DNA of 5,288 nucleotides, taken from Gracilibacteraceae bacterium (GTDB lineage: Bacteria > Bacillota > Desulfitobacteriia > Desulfitobacteriales > Syntrophobotulaceae). Below are positions 1-5,288 of the stretch, piece after piece; the stretch's first letter is position 1, and the number at the start of each line of letters is the position of its first letter. The notes beneath the pieces were generated by a model, which saw only the letters and a list, made by a program, of their open reading frames with translations, was not told the DNA's origin and did not search any database. The stretch lies in NCBI GenBank assembly GCA_031274335.1, contig JAISQG010000255.1:1-5288 (forward strand), in the 5' to 3' direction. Both the position numbers and the translations under genes were made by a program.

Positions 1-42
1 TTCCGCCAGCCGGCGCCCGGCGAATAGCAGCCTGTCAGACAA
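1..42 (-). CDS. Possible start of the gene following the FliG-like tail (partial, runs off left edge)
   Basis: A TTG codon at 42..40 opens a frame that stays open to the window edge and reads [14 protein letters not shown]. It overlaps the last codons of the PPDK/FliG-like frame by 8 bases. A strong purine-rich site, GGAGGGG (49..55), sits 6 bases upstream, an ideal ribosome-binding distance. In flagellar operons fliG is usually followed directly by fliH, so a fliH start is the contextual expectation. The 14 visible residues are too few to recognise FliH or any other family, and the name is therefore left open. Confidence 0.3.
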   Translation of the reverse strand, partial: MSDRLLFAGRRLAE

Positions 43-145
43 ACTGATCCCCTCCGTCTCCCTTGCCGATAACTATCTTGCCCTCAGCTTCGAGTTTCTT
101 GTCCGCTCTCAGAATGGACTGCTGGGCTTTCTCCACATCGGCCAC
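35..145 (-). other. fliG: FliG-like C-terminal segment inside the chimeric frame
   Basis: Residues 70-105 of the frame follow the pattern that closes FliG proteins: V-x-D-V-E-x-A-Q-Q-x-I, a charged helix, L-E-x-x-G-x-I-V-I, then a short Gly/Asp-rich tail ending in a hydrophobic residue. FliG is the flagellar motor switch protein that couples the rotor to the stator. Only its last 35 or so residues are present, with none of the torque helix or middle domain. The identification rests on remembered family patterns and not on an alignment. The strong ribosome site and overlapping start just downstream fit the compact layout of a flagellar operon. Confidence 0.65.
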
Positions 146-352
146 CGCCGGCGCCACCTGCTCCCACAGCCCCGGCGGAAAAGTCTCTCCGCCTTCGTAA
201 TATTCACGACAGACTTCGGTCGTCAACGTAAAGCCAAAAGGCACATTCAGCCCGATGTTCGTCATTTCAGCCAGGTTAGCCCCCTTGCCGCCGAGCAGGT
301 TGCGCATCCCCCTGTCGCCTTCGCGGAATAAATAAACGTATTTTTTCGCCAT
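35..352 (-). CDS. ppdK: Truncated pyruvate phosphate dikinase N-terminus joined in frame to a FliG-like C-terminal tail
   Basis: A 105-residue frame. Residues 1-75 or so are the beginning of the PPDK nucleotide-binding domain: MAKKYVYLF start, the [17 protein letters not shown] block (19-35) with the conserved Lys23, and GFTLTTEVC (40-48). Full PPDK is close to 880 residues and converts pyruvate, ATP and phosphate to PEP, AMP and PPi. Everything after about residue 76 is missing here: the rest of the ATP-grasp domain, the swivelling phosphohistidine domain and the PEP/pyruvate barrel. Instead, residues 70-105 match the end of FliG (DVEKAQQ, then [11 protein letters not shown], then a Gly/Asp-rich end). 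The ATG at 352 is chosen over one 24 bases upstream because AAAGGA (361..366) lies 8 bases before it and PPDK proteins begin at this point. It lies 47 bases downstream of the regulatory-protein gene, the usual location of ppdK. As it stands the product cannot be a working PPDK. Confidence 0.8.
   Translation of the reverse strand: MAKKYVYLFREGDRGMRNLLGGKGANLAEMTNIGLNVPFGFTLTTEVCREYYEGGETFPPGLWEQVAPAVADVEKAQQSILRADKKLEAEGKIVIGKGDGGDQFV
49..55 (-). promoter_or_regulatory. Ribosome-binding site for the left-edge TTG frame
   Basis: GGAGGGG on the minus strand lies inside the 3' end of the FliG-like coding sequence, 6 bases before the TTG at 42..40. It is the main reason for taking that frame seriously. 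Confidence 0.35.
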
Positions 353-399
353 AACTCCATTCCTTTCCACTGTCATTGACCGCCTGATGCAAGGTTTGT

Positions 400-1224
400 T
401 CAGCCGTTTCTGCTCTCCTGCCGGTTATACACCTTCTGCAAAATGATGCCGGCTGTTTCTTCCACCGCCTTGCTCGTCGTGTCGATCACCATGCAGCCGA
501 TGCGTTTCATGATATTTTCCGCAAATTCTAATTCTTCCACTATTCGGTTATATTTGGCATAATTGGATGACAAATCCATGCCCATGGATTTCAGACGTTC
601 GCTGCGGATGGAGTTGAGTTTTTCCGGGCTGAGGATGAGCCCGAAAACATTTTGCGGCGAGGCGAGAAAAAGCTCCCGCGGCGGAGCCACCTCCGGCACG
701 AGCGGAATATTGGCCGTTTTGACCCCTTTATGCGCCAGATACATGCTGAGCGGCGTTTTCGAGGTGCGCGACACGCCAATGAGCACGACATCCGCGTAAA
801 GCGCGCCGCGCGGGTCTTTGCCGTCGTCGTATTTAACAGCGAATTCCACGGCTTCGATTTTGCGGAAATACTGCTCGTCCACGCGATGCGTGATGTTCGG
901 TACGCTTTGAGGCGCGACGCCGAGCCTATTGCTCAGAGCGCTGATCAGGGGACTAAGGATATCGATGGCCACAAGATTTTTTTCCCGCGCCTTTTGATCA
1001 AGATATACGCGGAGCGGGTTCACGACCATCGTGTAAACGAGAATAGCGCCCACCGCTGCGGCTTCGGCGATAATCTCGTCGATATGGGCTTCACTCTGGA
1101 CGTATGATCTGCGGCGAAATTCTGAACGCGAGAGGTCAAATTGTGCTGCGGCGGCCTTATAGACCAGCTCCGCCGTTTCGCCGAGGGCGTCCGAGATAAC
1201 GTAGACCACCAGATTGTCAGCCAT
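400..1224 (-). CDS. yqfL: Pyruvate phosphate dikinase regulatory protein (bifunctional Ser/Thr kinase and phosphorylase, DUF299)
   Basis: 274 residues, full length for the family. Members inactivate PPDK (or PEP synthase) by ADP-dependent phosphorylation of a Thr next to the catalytic His, and reactivate it by phosphate-dependent removal that releases pyrophosphate; they act in the cytoplasm. Visible family signatures are the N-terminal [13 protein letters not shown] (7-19), [16 protein letters not shown] (113-128), [10 protein letters not shown] (131-140) and the P-loop-like [15 protein letters not shown] (150-164). The ATG at 1224 is supported by AAGGAGG (1232..1238) at 7-base spacing, and a sigma-70-type promoter precedes it. 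The gene lies directly upstream of ppdK, which supports PPDK rather than PEP synthase as the target. Bacillus YqfL and enterobacterial PpsR are relatives; the symbol is borrowed from the Bacillus member. No key residue appears missing. Confidence 0.95.
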   Translation of the reverse strand: MADNLVVYVISDALGETAELVYKAAAAQFDLSRSEFRRRSYVQSEAHIDEIIAEAAAVGAILVYTMVVNPLRVYLDQKAREKNLVAIDILSPLISALSNRLGVAPQSVPNITHRVDEQYFRKIEAVEFAVKYDDGKDPRGALYADVVLIGVSRTSKTPLSMYLAHKGVKTANIPLVPEVAPPRELFLASPQNVFGLILSPEKLNSIRSERLKSMGMDLSSNYAKYNRIVEELEFAENIMKRIGCMVIDTTSKAVEETAGIILQKVYNRQESRNG

Positions 1225-1231
1225 AAGGGAA

Positions 1232-1238
1232 CCTCCTT
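1232..1238 (-). promoter_or_regulatory. Ribosome-binding site of the PPDK regulatory protein gene
   Basis: AAGGAGG on the minus strand, 7 bases before the ATG at 1224. It is a near-perfect anti-16S match and fixes the start. Confidence 0.85.
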
Positions 1239-1257
1239 GCGTATGAATATCGTTTCA

Positions 1258-1286
1258 ATTATAAACCACACCGCGAAAAAGCACAA
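1258..1286 (-). promoter_or_regulatory. Sigma-70-type promoter for the PPDK regulatory protein gene
   Basis: On the minus strand a perfect -10 TATAAT (1263..1258) is preceded by TTGTGC (1286..1281) at exactly 17 bases. The -35 matches the consensus only in TTG. The predicted start near 1251 gives a leader of about 27 bases that contains the ribosome site. This suggests the regulatory gene can be transcribed independently of the MATE gene, which ends at 1331. I see no clear intrinsic terminator between the two genes. Confidence 0.65.
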
Positions 1287-1330
1287 CAGTTTTTCAAGGG
1301 CGCGGGCAAAGCGATTCGGCGAGAGGCTGA

Positions 1331-2725
1331 TTAAATTCGCATTCCCAGCTGTTTGTCTTGGTCGGCTTTCTGTTCGCGGGTGAGCCGCTTCATGTCCGAC
1401 GTGAATAAACCCATCGTCACGGCACCGGCCAGAACGTCAGCCACCGGCATGGCGAGCCAGATACCCAGCAGCCCGAAAAAGCGCGGCAGGACAAACAGAG
1501 CCGGGATGAGGAAAATGCATTGCCGCGTCAGAGTGAGAACCAGGGAAATTGCTCCGCGGCCGGTGGCCTGAAAATATTGGCTCCCGATGATTTGCGCGCC
1601 GACGATCATATACAAGGCCAGAAACACACGCAAGCCGTAAACGCCCATATCCGTGAACCCCTCGTCCCCGCCAAACAGGCGTACGAGGACATGGGGCAGG
1701 GTTTCTGCGAAAACAAATCCGGCCGCTGTCATCGCGGAAGCGATGATCATTCCGCCATACACGGCTTTTTTCACCCGCTCAAAATTGCGGGCGCCGTAAT
1801 TGAAGCCGACGATGGGCTGCACACCCTGCGCCACGCCCATTACCGGCATGATAAAAACCATTACGATACCGTTGATCGCGGCATAGGCCGCGATAGCCGG
1901 ATCGCCGCCGTACATTTCCAAGCGGTTGTTAAATATAATGAGGACGAGCGAAGTGGCGGCCTGCGCCGAAAAAGGAGCGACGCCGACGCCTAAAATGCCG
2001 CGCAGGATGCGGATGTCAATGAGAATGTTTTTCCGGCGCAGCCGGAGGACGGAAGAAGCTCGCGGGAAAATCAGATAGTGCAGAACCCAAACCGCGGTGG
2101 CAGCCTGGGCGCAAACCGCAGCCAAGGCCGCTCCTCTCACGCCGAAATCCAGAACGTAAACCAGCAGGGCGGTGAGGCCGACGCTGACCACCGCGCCCAT
2201 AATCTGCGTCAGCATGGCCGTGCGCGGATGTCCTTCCGCCCGGATGAAATTATTCACGCCATAGCCGAGCCCGATGAACGGGATGCCGGGCAGAGAAAAA
2301 AGCATGAACTCTTTCGCGAAGGGCATGATATTGTCCGTCGCGCCCAAGAGGCGCAGCACGGGCTCCAAAAACAAAGCCAGAAACAATATGAGCGTCAGCG
2401 AGATGATCATCAGTGCCACGAACGCCGTGCCGATGATTTTATCCGCTTCCTCAATCTTTTTTTCGCCTAAGCGCAGCGATATCAGAGCGGTCGCTCCGAT
2501 GGTGATAAGCATGCTGAAGGCGATCATGATAATATTGACGGGGAAAGCTACGGCCACGCCGGAAAGAGCGTCCATGCCCTCTTTCTGCCCGACGAAAATC
2601 CGCGATATGATGTTGTAGGCGCTGCTCACCATCATGCCCACAATCGCCGGCAGCGAGTATTTCCACAGCAGCTTGCCTATGCTTCCCGTGCTGAATTCGC
2701 TTTGCGCGGAAGATATGTCACTCAA
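1331..2725 (-). CDS. MATE-family multidrug/cation antiporter, MepA-like
   Basis: 464 residues, typical for the family, with about twelve hydrophobic segments (roughly 22-45, 55-83, 99-120, 138-158, 172-192, 197-220, 243-266, 276-300, 320-341, 362-383, 393-413, 418-441) in two homologous halves. MATE proteins export drugs or metabolites across the inner membrane in exchange for H+ or Na+. MepA-type signatures are NNFIRAEGHPRTAM (158-171), GVRGAALA (195-202), YGGDPAIAA (272-280) and GVAQGVQPIVGFNYGARN (297-314). The N-lobe is odd: the Asp usual in the first helix is Ser41 (IISRIFVG), and the usual N-x3-D pair in the fifth helix is Ser181 and Thr185. The start is TTG with TGAGGA 7 bases upstream; an in-frame TAA lies just before it, so no ATG start is possible. 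Its substrate cannot be read from the sequence. It diverges from pgk and has its own promoter. Confidence 0.9.
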   Translation of the reverse strand: MSDISSAQSEFSTGSIGKLLWKYSLPAIVGMMVSSAYNIISRIFVGQKEGMDALSGVAVAFPVNIIMIAFSMLITIGATALISLRLGEKKIEEADKIIGTAFVALMIISLTLILFLALFLEPVLRLLGATDNIMPFAKEFMLFSLPGIPFIGLGYGVNNFIRAEGHPRTAMLTQIMGAVVSVGLTALLVYVLDFGVRGAALAAVCAQAATAVWVLHYLIFPRASSVLRLRRKNILIDIRILRGILGVGVAPFSAQAATSLVLIIFNNRLEMYGGDPAIAAYAAINGIVMVFIMPVMGVAQGVQPIVGFNYGARNFERVKKAVYGGMIIASAMTAAGFVFAETLPHVLVRLFGGDEGFTDMGVYGLRVFLALYMIVGAQIIGSQYFQATGRGAISLVLTLTRQCIFLIPALFVLPRFFGLLGIWLAMPVADVLAGAVTMGLFTSDMKRLTREQKADQDKQLGMRI

Positions 2726-2732
2726 ATCTTTT

Positions 2733-2738
2733 TCCTCA
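2733..2738 (-). promoter_or_regulatory. Ribosome-binding site deciding the TTG start of the MATE gene
   Basis: TGAGGA on the minus strand, 7 bases before the TTG at 2725..2723. An in-frame TAA only five codons upstream of the TTG rules out a longer N-terminus, and the first downstream Met is well inside the first helix. Confidence 0.65.
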
Positions 2739-2753
2739 ATTTAGCATTAATAC

Positions 2754-2799
2754 AAATTTTTAGTAATAAAATCGTTCCGCCCGGGTTTGGCGCGGAACG
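2754..2799 (-). terminator. Hairpin plus T-rich tract in the MATE leader (attenuator-like intrinsic terminator)
   Basis: On the minus strand CGTTCCGC (2799..2792) pairs perfectly with GCGGAACG (2780..2773) around an 11-base loop, which can add two more C-G pairs past a bulge. The stem is followed by ATTTTATTACT. It lies between the predicted MATE promoter and the MATE start codon, so it would act on the MATE transcript itself. The T-run is interrupted, which weakens the call. No minus-strand gene upstream would need a terminator here. Confidence 0.45.
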
Positions 2800-2813
2800 T
2801 CATCGCGTGACTA

Positions 2814-2832
2814 TTGCTGTATTATAGCACAA
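2814..2832. promoter_or_regulatory. Operator-like imperfect palindrome over the MATE -10 element
   Basis: TTGCTGTATTATAGCACAA is symmetric in its outer TTG/CAA and inner TAT/ATA blocks (12 of 19 positions match the reverse complement). It covers the -10 of the MATE promoter, where a repressor dimer would block initiation. Its right half resembles a Rex half-site (CACAA), but the left half does not fit well, so no regulator is named. Confidence 0.25.
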
Positions 2833-2849
2833 AACCTGCTCCGGCGCAA
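2821..2849 (-). promoter_or_regulatory. Extended -10 promoter for the MATE gene
   Basis: On the minus strand TATAAT (2826..2821) carries the TGC extension immediately upstream, and TTGCGC (2849..2844) lies 17 bases before it. Initiation near 2814 gives a leader of roughly 90 bases that includes the hairpin at 2773-2799. Confidence 0.6.
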
Positions 2850-2886
2850 GGCTGGTTGGTTCCGAGGGAATTTTTATCCGAAATTA

Positions 2887-2915
2887 TGCACAAAGCCTTC
2901 GCGATATGATATACT
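2887..2915 (+). promoter_or_regulatory. Candidate promoter for the pgk-tpiA-gpmI operon
   Basis: TATACT (2910-2915) is preceded at 17 bases by TGCACA (2887-2892), four of six matches to TTGACA. An overlapping alternative -10, TATGAT, sits at 2905-2910. Initiation near 2922 would give a leader of about 150 bases. The match is only moderate. Confidence 0.35.
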
Positions 2916-3016
2916 TGAGGAATCGGGTGACCCGCAAAAGTCCGGCACAATCTGCACAAGTTATTTCTGGACAGTTTCTGACGGGCGGGACACACACGGT
3001 TTTTCGCGGGGGCAAT

Positions 3017-3042
3017 GCTCAAAGAGCCGCGGATGGCTCCGC
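3017..3042 (+). promoter_or_regulatory. Mutually exclusive hairpins in the pgk leader
   Basis: GAGC at 3024-3027 can pair with GCTC at 3017-3020 (loop AAA), or GAGCC at 3024-3028 can pair with GGCTC at 3035-3039; GCGGA at 3029-3033 can instead pair with TCCGC at 3038-3042. A short T-run (TTTT, 3047-3050) follows. The arrangement could act as a switch or weak attenuator, but the stems are only 4-5 base pairs. Confidence 0.25.
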
Positions 3043-3065
3043 ATGTTTTACTAAAATATAGAAAT

Positions 3066-3070
3066 GGAGG
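3066..3070 (+). promoter_or_regulatory. Ribosome-binding site deciding the pgk start
   Basis: GGAGG lies 5 bases before the ATG at 3076. It overlaps the upstream in-frame ATG at 3064, which would therefore have no ribosome site of its own, so 3076 is preferred. Confidence 0.8.
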
Positions 3071-3075
3071 ACAAA

Positions 3076-4260
3076 ATGGCTGCAAATATGACGCAGGCTG
3101 ATGTACGAGGCAAACGGGTTTTTGTCCGCGTGGATTTCAACGTGCCGATGGATGAATCCCTGCGCATCACAGATGAAACGCGGATCAGGGCGGCGCTGCC
3201 CACCATCCGTTATCTCAGGGAGAAAGGGGCGAAAGTCATTCTCGCCTCCCATCTCGGCCGCCCCAAAGAGGGATTTGAGGCCAAATTATCGCTCGCTCCG
3301 GCGGCGGCGGCTCTCGGACGGCTCATCGGCACCCCGGTTATCATGGCGCCGGATTGCGTCGGCGCGGAAACAGCCGCTCTCGTTGACAAAATGCTGCCCG
3401 GCGACGTGCTGCTACTGGAAAACCTCCGCTTTCACGCCGAGGAGGAAAAAAACGACGACGCTTTTGCCAAAGAACTCGCCTCACTCGCCGACCTTTACGT
3501 CAATGACGCTTTTGGCAGCGCTCACCGCGCCCACGCCTCTACAGCGGGCATTGCCGCGTATCTGCCGGCCTGCGCCGGTTTCCTCATGGAAAAAGAACTG
3601 AATTTCCTCGGCAACGCCCTGAGCGCCCCGGAACGCCCGTTCGTCGCCGTCATCGGCGGAGCGAAGGTCAAGGACAAGATCGGCGTGGTGGAAAATCTGT
3701 TGACCAAGGTGGACACGCTCATCATCGGCGGCGGCATGGCCTACACTTTCCTCAAGGCGCAGGGATATGACGTCGGCAAATCCCTCCTGGACGAAGAAAG
3801 ACTCGAATTCGCTTCCGCCGTGCTGAAGCAAGGCGCGGAGAAAAATGTGCGCATCCTTCTGCCCGTTGACGTTGTGGCTGCGAAAGAAATAAGCGCCGCT
3901 TCACCGCGCCGCTTCACCTCTGCCGCAGAAATCGCCCCGGACGAAATGGCGCTCGACATAGGGCCGGAGACAGCCAAACTGTTCTCCGCCGTCGTGCGCG
4001 AGGCGCGCACCGTTCTGTGGAACGGGCCGATGGGCGTTTTTGAAATCGAAGCCTTTGCCGCCGGCACGAACGCGATTGCCGCGGCACTTGCCGATTGTAC
4101 CGGCGTGACCATTGTCGGCGGCGGCGATTCCGGGGCGGCGGTGGAAAAAGCCGGCTTGGCGGACAAAATGACGCATGTTTCGACGGGCGGCGGCGCGTCG
4201 CTCGAATTTCTGGAAGGCAAGGCTTTGCCCGGCGTCACAGCGCTGAAACAGGGGGACTGA
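3076..4260 (+). CDS. pgk: Phosphoglycerate kinase
   Basis: 394 residues, the usual bacterial monomer length. It transfers phosphate from 1,3-bisphosphoglycerate to ADP, giving 3-phosphoglycerate and ATP, in the cytoplasm. The substrate-side N-domain shows RVDFNVP (18-24), Arg36, SHLGRP (58-63), LLENLRF (113-119) and [13 protein letters not shown] (143-155). The nucleotide-side C-domain shows [11 protein letters not shown] (194-204) with Lys197, GGGMAYTF (218-225), WNGPMGVFE (315-323), GGGDS (348-352) and [13 protein letters not shown] (369-381). All catalytic positions I can check are intact. The start at 3076 is set by GGAGG at 3066-3070; an in-frame ATG at 3064 would add four residues not seen in the family. 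It is the first gene of a tight operon with tpiA and gpmI. Unlike many gap-pgk operons, no gap gene precedes it here; the upstream neighbour is the divergent MATE gene. Confidence 0.98.
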   Translation: MAANMTQADVRGKRVFVRVDFNVPMDESLRITDETRIRAALPTIRYLREKGAKVILASHLGRPKEGFEAKLSLAPAAAALGRLIGTPVIMAPDCVGAETAALVDKMLPGDVLLLENLRFHAEEEKNDDAFAKELASLADLYVNDAFGSAHRAHASTAGIAAYLPACAGFLMEKELNFLGNALSAPERPFVAVIGGAKVKDKIGVVENLLTKVDTLIIGGGMAYTFLKAQGYDVGKSLLDEERLEFASAVLKQGAEKNVRILLPVDVVAAKEISAASPRRFTSAAEIAPDEMALDIGPETAKLFSAVVREARTVLWNGPMGVFEIEAFAAGTNAIAAALADCTGVTIVGGGDSGAAVEKAGLADKMTHVSTGGGASLEFLEGKALPGVTALKQGD

Positions 4261-4262
4261 CC

Positions 4263-5024
4263 ATGAAAACACGCACCCCGCTTATCGCGGGCAACTGGAA
4301 AATGAACAAGCTCATGAACGAGGCCCTGGCCTTCGCCCGCGAGTTCAAGCCTTTGGCACAGGAAGCCGTCCACGTCGATATCGCTGTTTGCGCCCCTTTT
4401 ACCTGCCTGGCCGCGTTGCGGGACGAGTTCCGCGGCACAAATATCCGCTTGGGCGCTCAAAACATGTTCTATGAGCGGCAGGGCGCCTTCACGGGTGAAA
4501 TTTCGCCGGCCATGCTGCTTGACGTCGGCTGCTCCTGGGTGATCATCGGCCATTCCGAGCGGCGGGAACTCCTCGGGGAAACGGACGGGGACGTCGCGCG
4601 CAAAACGCGCCTCGCGCTGGAAACAGGGCTGCTCCCCATTGTCTGCGTCGGGGAAACGCTGGCCGTGCGCGAAGCGGGCCGAGCGGCGACACATGTGCGC
4701 GCCCAAACGGAAAAAGGCTTGGCCGGGCTCGCGCCGGATGATTTGCGCCGCGTCACCGTGGCTTATGAGCCGATCTGGGCCATTGGCACGGGCCGCACCG
4801 CGACAGCCGCCGACGCCCAGGAAATCTGCGCGGCCATCCGCGCGACCATCGCCGGGTTTGCCGGCCCGGCGGCCGGAGATATCCGCATCCTATACGGCGG
4901 CAGCGTCAAAAGCGGCAATATCGCCGAACTGCTGAAAACCGGCGACATAGACGGCGCTCTCGTCGGAGGCGCGAGCCTCGGCGCGGCGGAATTCGCTGAA
5001 ATCGTCCGTCTGGCGCGGGTATGA
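4263..5024 (+). CDS. tpiA: Triosephosphate isomerase
   Basis: 253 residues, normal for a bacterial TIM barrel. It interconverts dihydroxyacetone phosphate and glyceraldehyde 3-phosphate. Catalytic residues are all visible: Asn11 and Lys13 in AGNWKMNK, His97 in IIGHSERR (94-101) and Glu169 in [10 protein letters not shown] (168-177). The flexible phosphate-gripping loop is AIGTGRTAT (173-181), and the phosphate-binding ends are YGGSVK (211-216) and VGGASL (234-239). The ATG at 4263 lies two bases after the pgk stop, with GGGGGA (4251-4256) inside the end of pgk at 6-base spacing. The frame remains open further upstream inside pgk, but TIM proteins start at this Met. Transcription is shared with pgk and translational coupling is likely. 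Confidence 0.98.
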   Translation: MKTRTPLIAGNWKMNKLMNEALAFAREFKPLAQEAVHVDIAVCAPFTCLAALRDEFRGTNIRLGAQNMFYERQGAFTGEISPAMLLDVGCSWVIIGHSERRELLGETDGDVARKTRLALETGLLPIVCVGETLAVREAGRAATHVRAQTEKGLAGLAPDDLRRVTVAYEPIWAIGTGRTATAADAQEICAAIRATIAGFAGPAAGDIRILYGGSVKSGNIAELLKTGDIDGALVGGASLGAAEFAEIVRLARV

Positions 5025-5026
5025 CC

Positions 5027-5288
5027 ATGAAGCCCCTTGTGCTGATGATTTTAGACGGCTTCGGCTGGACGGAGCGCGCGGAGGGCAACGCTGTCCGTGC
5101 CGCGCGCATGCCGGAATGGGACAGGCTCGGGCAAATTTATCCCCGCACCCTGCTCCGGGCTTCGGGCGACGCCGTCGGTCTGCCCGCGGGCCAAATGGGC
5201 AATTCCGAGGTCGGGCACCTGAATATCGGGGCCGGCCGTGTCGTCTACCAAGAACTGACGCGCATCAGCCGCGCTATCGCCGACGGCG
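5027..5288 (+). CDS. gpmI: 2,3-bisphosphoglycerate-independent phosphoglycerate mutase (5' part, cut by right edge)
   Basis: The first 87 residues of a protein that is normally about 510. It is a Mn-dependent, alkaline-phosphatase-superfamily enzyme that converts 3-phosphoglycerate to 2-phosphoglycerate through a phosphoserine intermediate. [14 protein letters not shown] carries the metal-binding Asp10, and [16 protein letters not shown] (56-71) contains the catalytic Ser60. The remaining metal ligands lie beyond the window. The ATG at 5027 is two bases after the tpiA stop, the same TGA-CC-ATG junction as between pgk and tpiA. An in-frame ATG at 5021 would overlap the tpiA stop in the ATGA manner, but the only purine run (GGG, 5017-5019) is too close to serve it. 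The ribosome site is weak, so translational coupling to tpiA is likely. Confidence 0.96.
   Translation, partial: MKPLVLMILDGFGWTERAEGNAVRAARMPEWDRLGQIYPRTLLRASGDAVGLPAGQMGNSEVGHLNIGAGRVVYQELTRISRAIADG

Larger units (their letters stand above)
2850..3063. other. Divergent intergenic region between the MATE gene and pgk
   Basis: No gene is convincing here. On the plus strand the region holds a candidate pgk promoter, three of the four GCACAA hexamers of the divergent region, small hairpins (CGGG/CCCG at 2924-2934 and alternatives at 3017-3042) and a 51-codon open frame (2906-3061) without a ribosome site. No RNA family could be recognised. Confidence 0.6.

Noticed and set aside
652..1107. A 151-codon plus-strand open frame opposite the PPDK regulatory protein gene
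   Set aside because: It is antisense to a strongly conserved gene and shows no family motif or convincing ribosome site.
1287..1330. Search for a terminator after the MATE gene
   Set aside because: No stem longer than a few pairs and no T-run in the minus-strand direction, so read-through toward the regulatory-protein gene cannot be excluded.
2078..2470. A 130-codon plus-strand open frame opposite the MATE gene
   Set aside because: The translation is rich in Arg, Gln, His and Asn with no hydrophobic core, typical of the antisense of a membrane-protein gene.
3011..3042. Partial resemblance to a fluoride (crcB) riboswitch end (GATGGCTCC preceded by GGCAATG)
   Set aside because: The required pseudoknot partner and the second stem with its AAAC linker are absent, and the only stems are 4-5 bp with different connectivity.
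2822..3085. An 87-codon minus-strand frame covering the divergent intergenic region
   Set aside because: It starts inside pgk, crosses both promoters, has no ribosome site and shows no recognisable motif.
4095..4262. Upstream in-frame extension of tpiA by 56 codons into pgk
   Set aside because: The extension is an out-of-frame reading of pgk; the conserved TIM N-terminus begins at the ATG at 4263, which has its own ribosome site.
3741..4706. A 321-codon minus-strand open frame opposite pgk and tpiA
   Set aside because: It lies wholly antisense to two clear enzymes, has an Arg/Ala/Ser-rich unstructured composition with no recognisable domain, and is explained by GC-rich codon use of the real genes.
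1..5288. CRISPR arrays, insertion sequences, tRNA or rRNA genes
   Set aside because: No regularly spaced repeats, transposase motifs, terminal inverted repeats or RNA-gene signatures were seen on either strand.

Overview
The window is a GC-rich bacterial chromosomal segment with strong Shine-Dalgarno sites (AAGGAGG, GGAGG). Its gene set (pyruvate phosphate dikinase beside its regulatory kinase/phosphorylase, a MepA-type MATE transporter, and a pgk-tpiA-gpmI run) fits an anaerobic member of the Bacillota. Negativicutes or a related lineage is my best guess, but that is inference from protein style and no taxonomic marker is present.

Left part, minus strand (about 1-2849). Transcription runs right to left: a 464-aa MATE-family transporter starting at TTG (2725..1331), then the PPDK regulatory protein with its own promoter (1224..400), then the start of ppdK (352..35). 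The ppdK reading frame is abnormal. After about 75 residues of the PPDK nucleotide-binding domain it runs in frame into a tail that looks like the extreme C-terminus of the flagellar motor switch protein FliG, and then stops. The switch lies in a short block (VADVEKAQ) that fits both families, so it is either a microhomology recombination or an assembly chimera. A TTG-initiated frame with a good ribosome site overlaps the stop and runs off the left edge, as a gene following fliG would.

Middle (2726-3075) is a divergent control region of about 350 bases with no convincing gene. It holds an extended -10 promoter for the MATE gene, a hairpin plus T-rich tract in the MATE leader that looks like an attenuator, a weaker candidate promoter facing pgk, and a leader of about 150 bases before pgk with mutually exclusive small hairpins. 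The hexamer GCACAA occurs four times here.

Right part, plus strand (3076-5288). A tight lower-glycolysis operon: pgk, tpiA two bases later, and gpmI (cut by the right edge) two bases after that. No gap gene lies in front of pgk. These enzymes carry triose phosphates through 3-phosphoglycerate to 2-phosphoglycerate. PPDK, on the opposite strand, would interconvert PEP and pyruvate at the bottom of the same pathway, and the regulatory protein switches PPDK on and off, so the two arms are metabolically related. The most unusual points are the PPDK-FliG junction and the loss in the MATE protein of three conserved polar/acidic N-lobe residues (Ser, Ser and Thr in place of the usual Asp, Asn and Asp).
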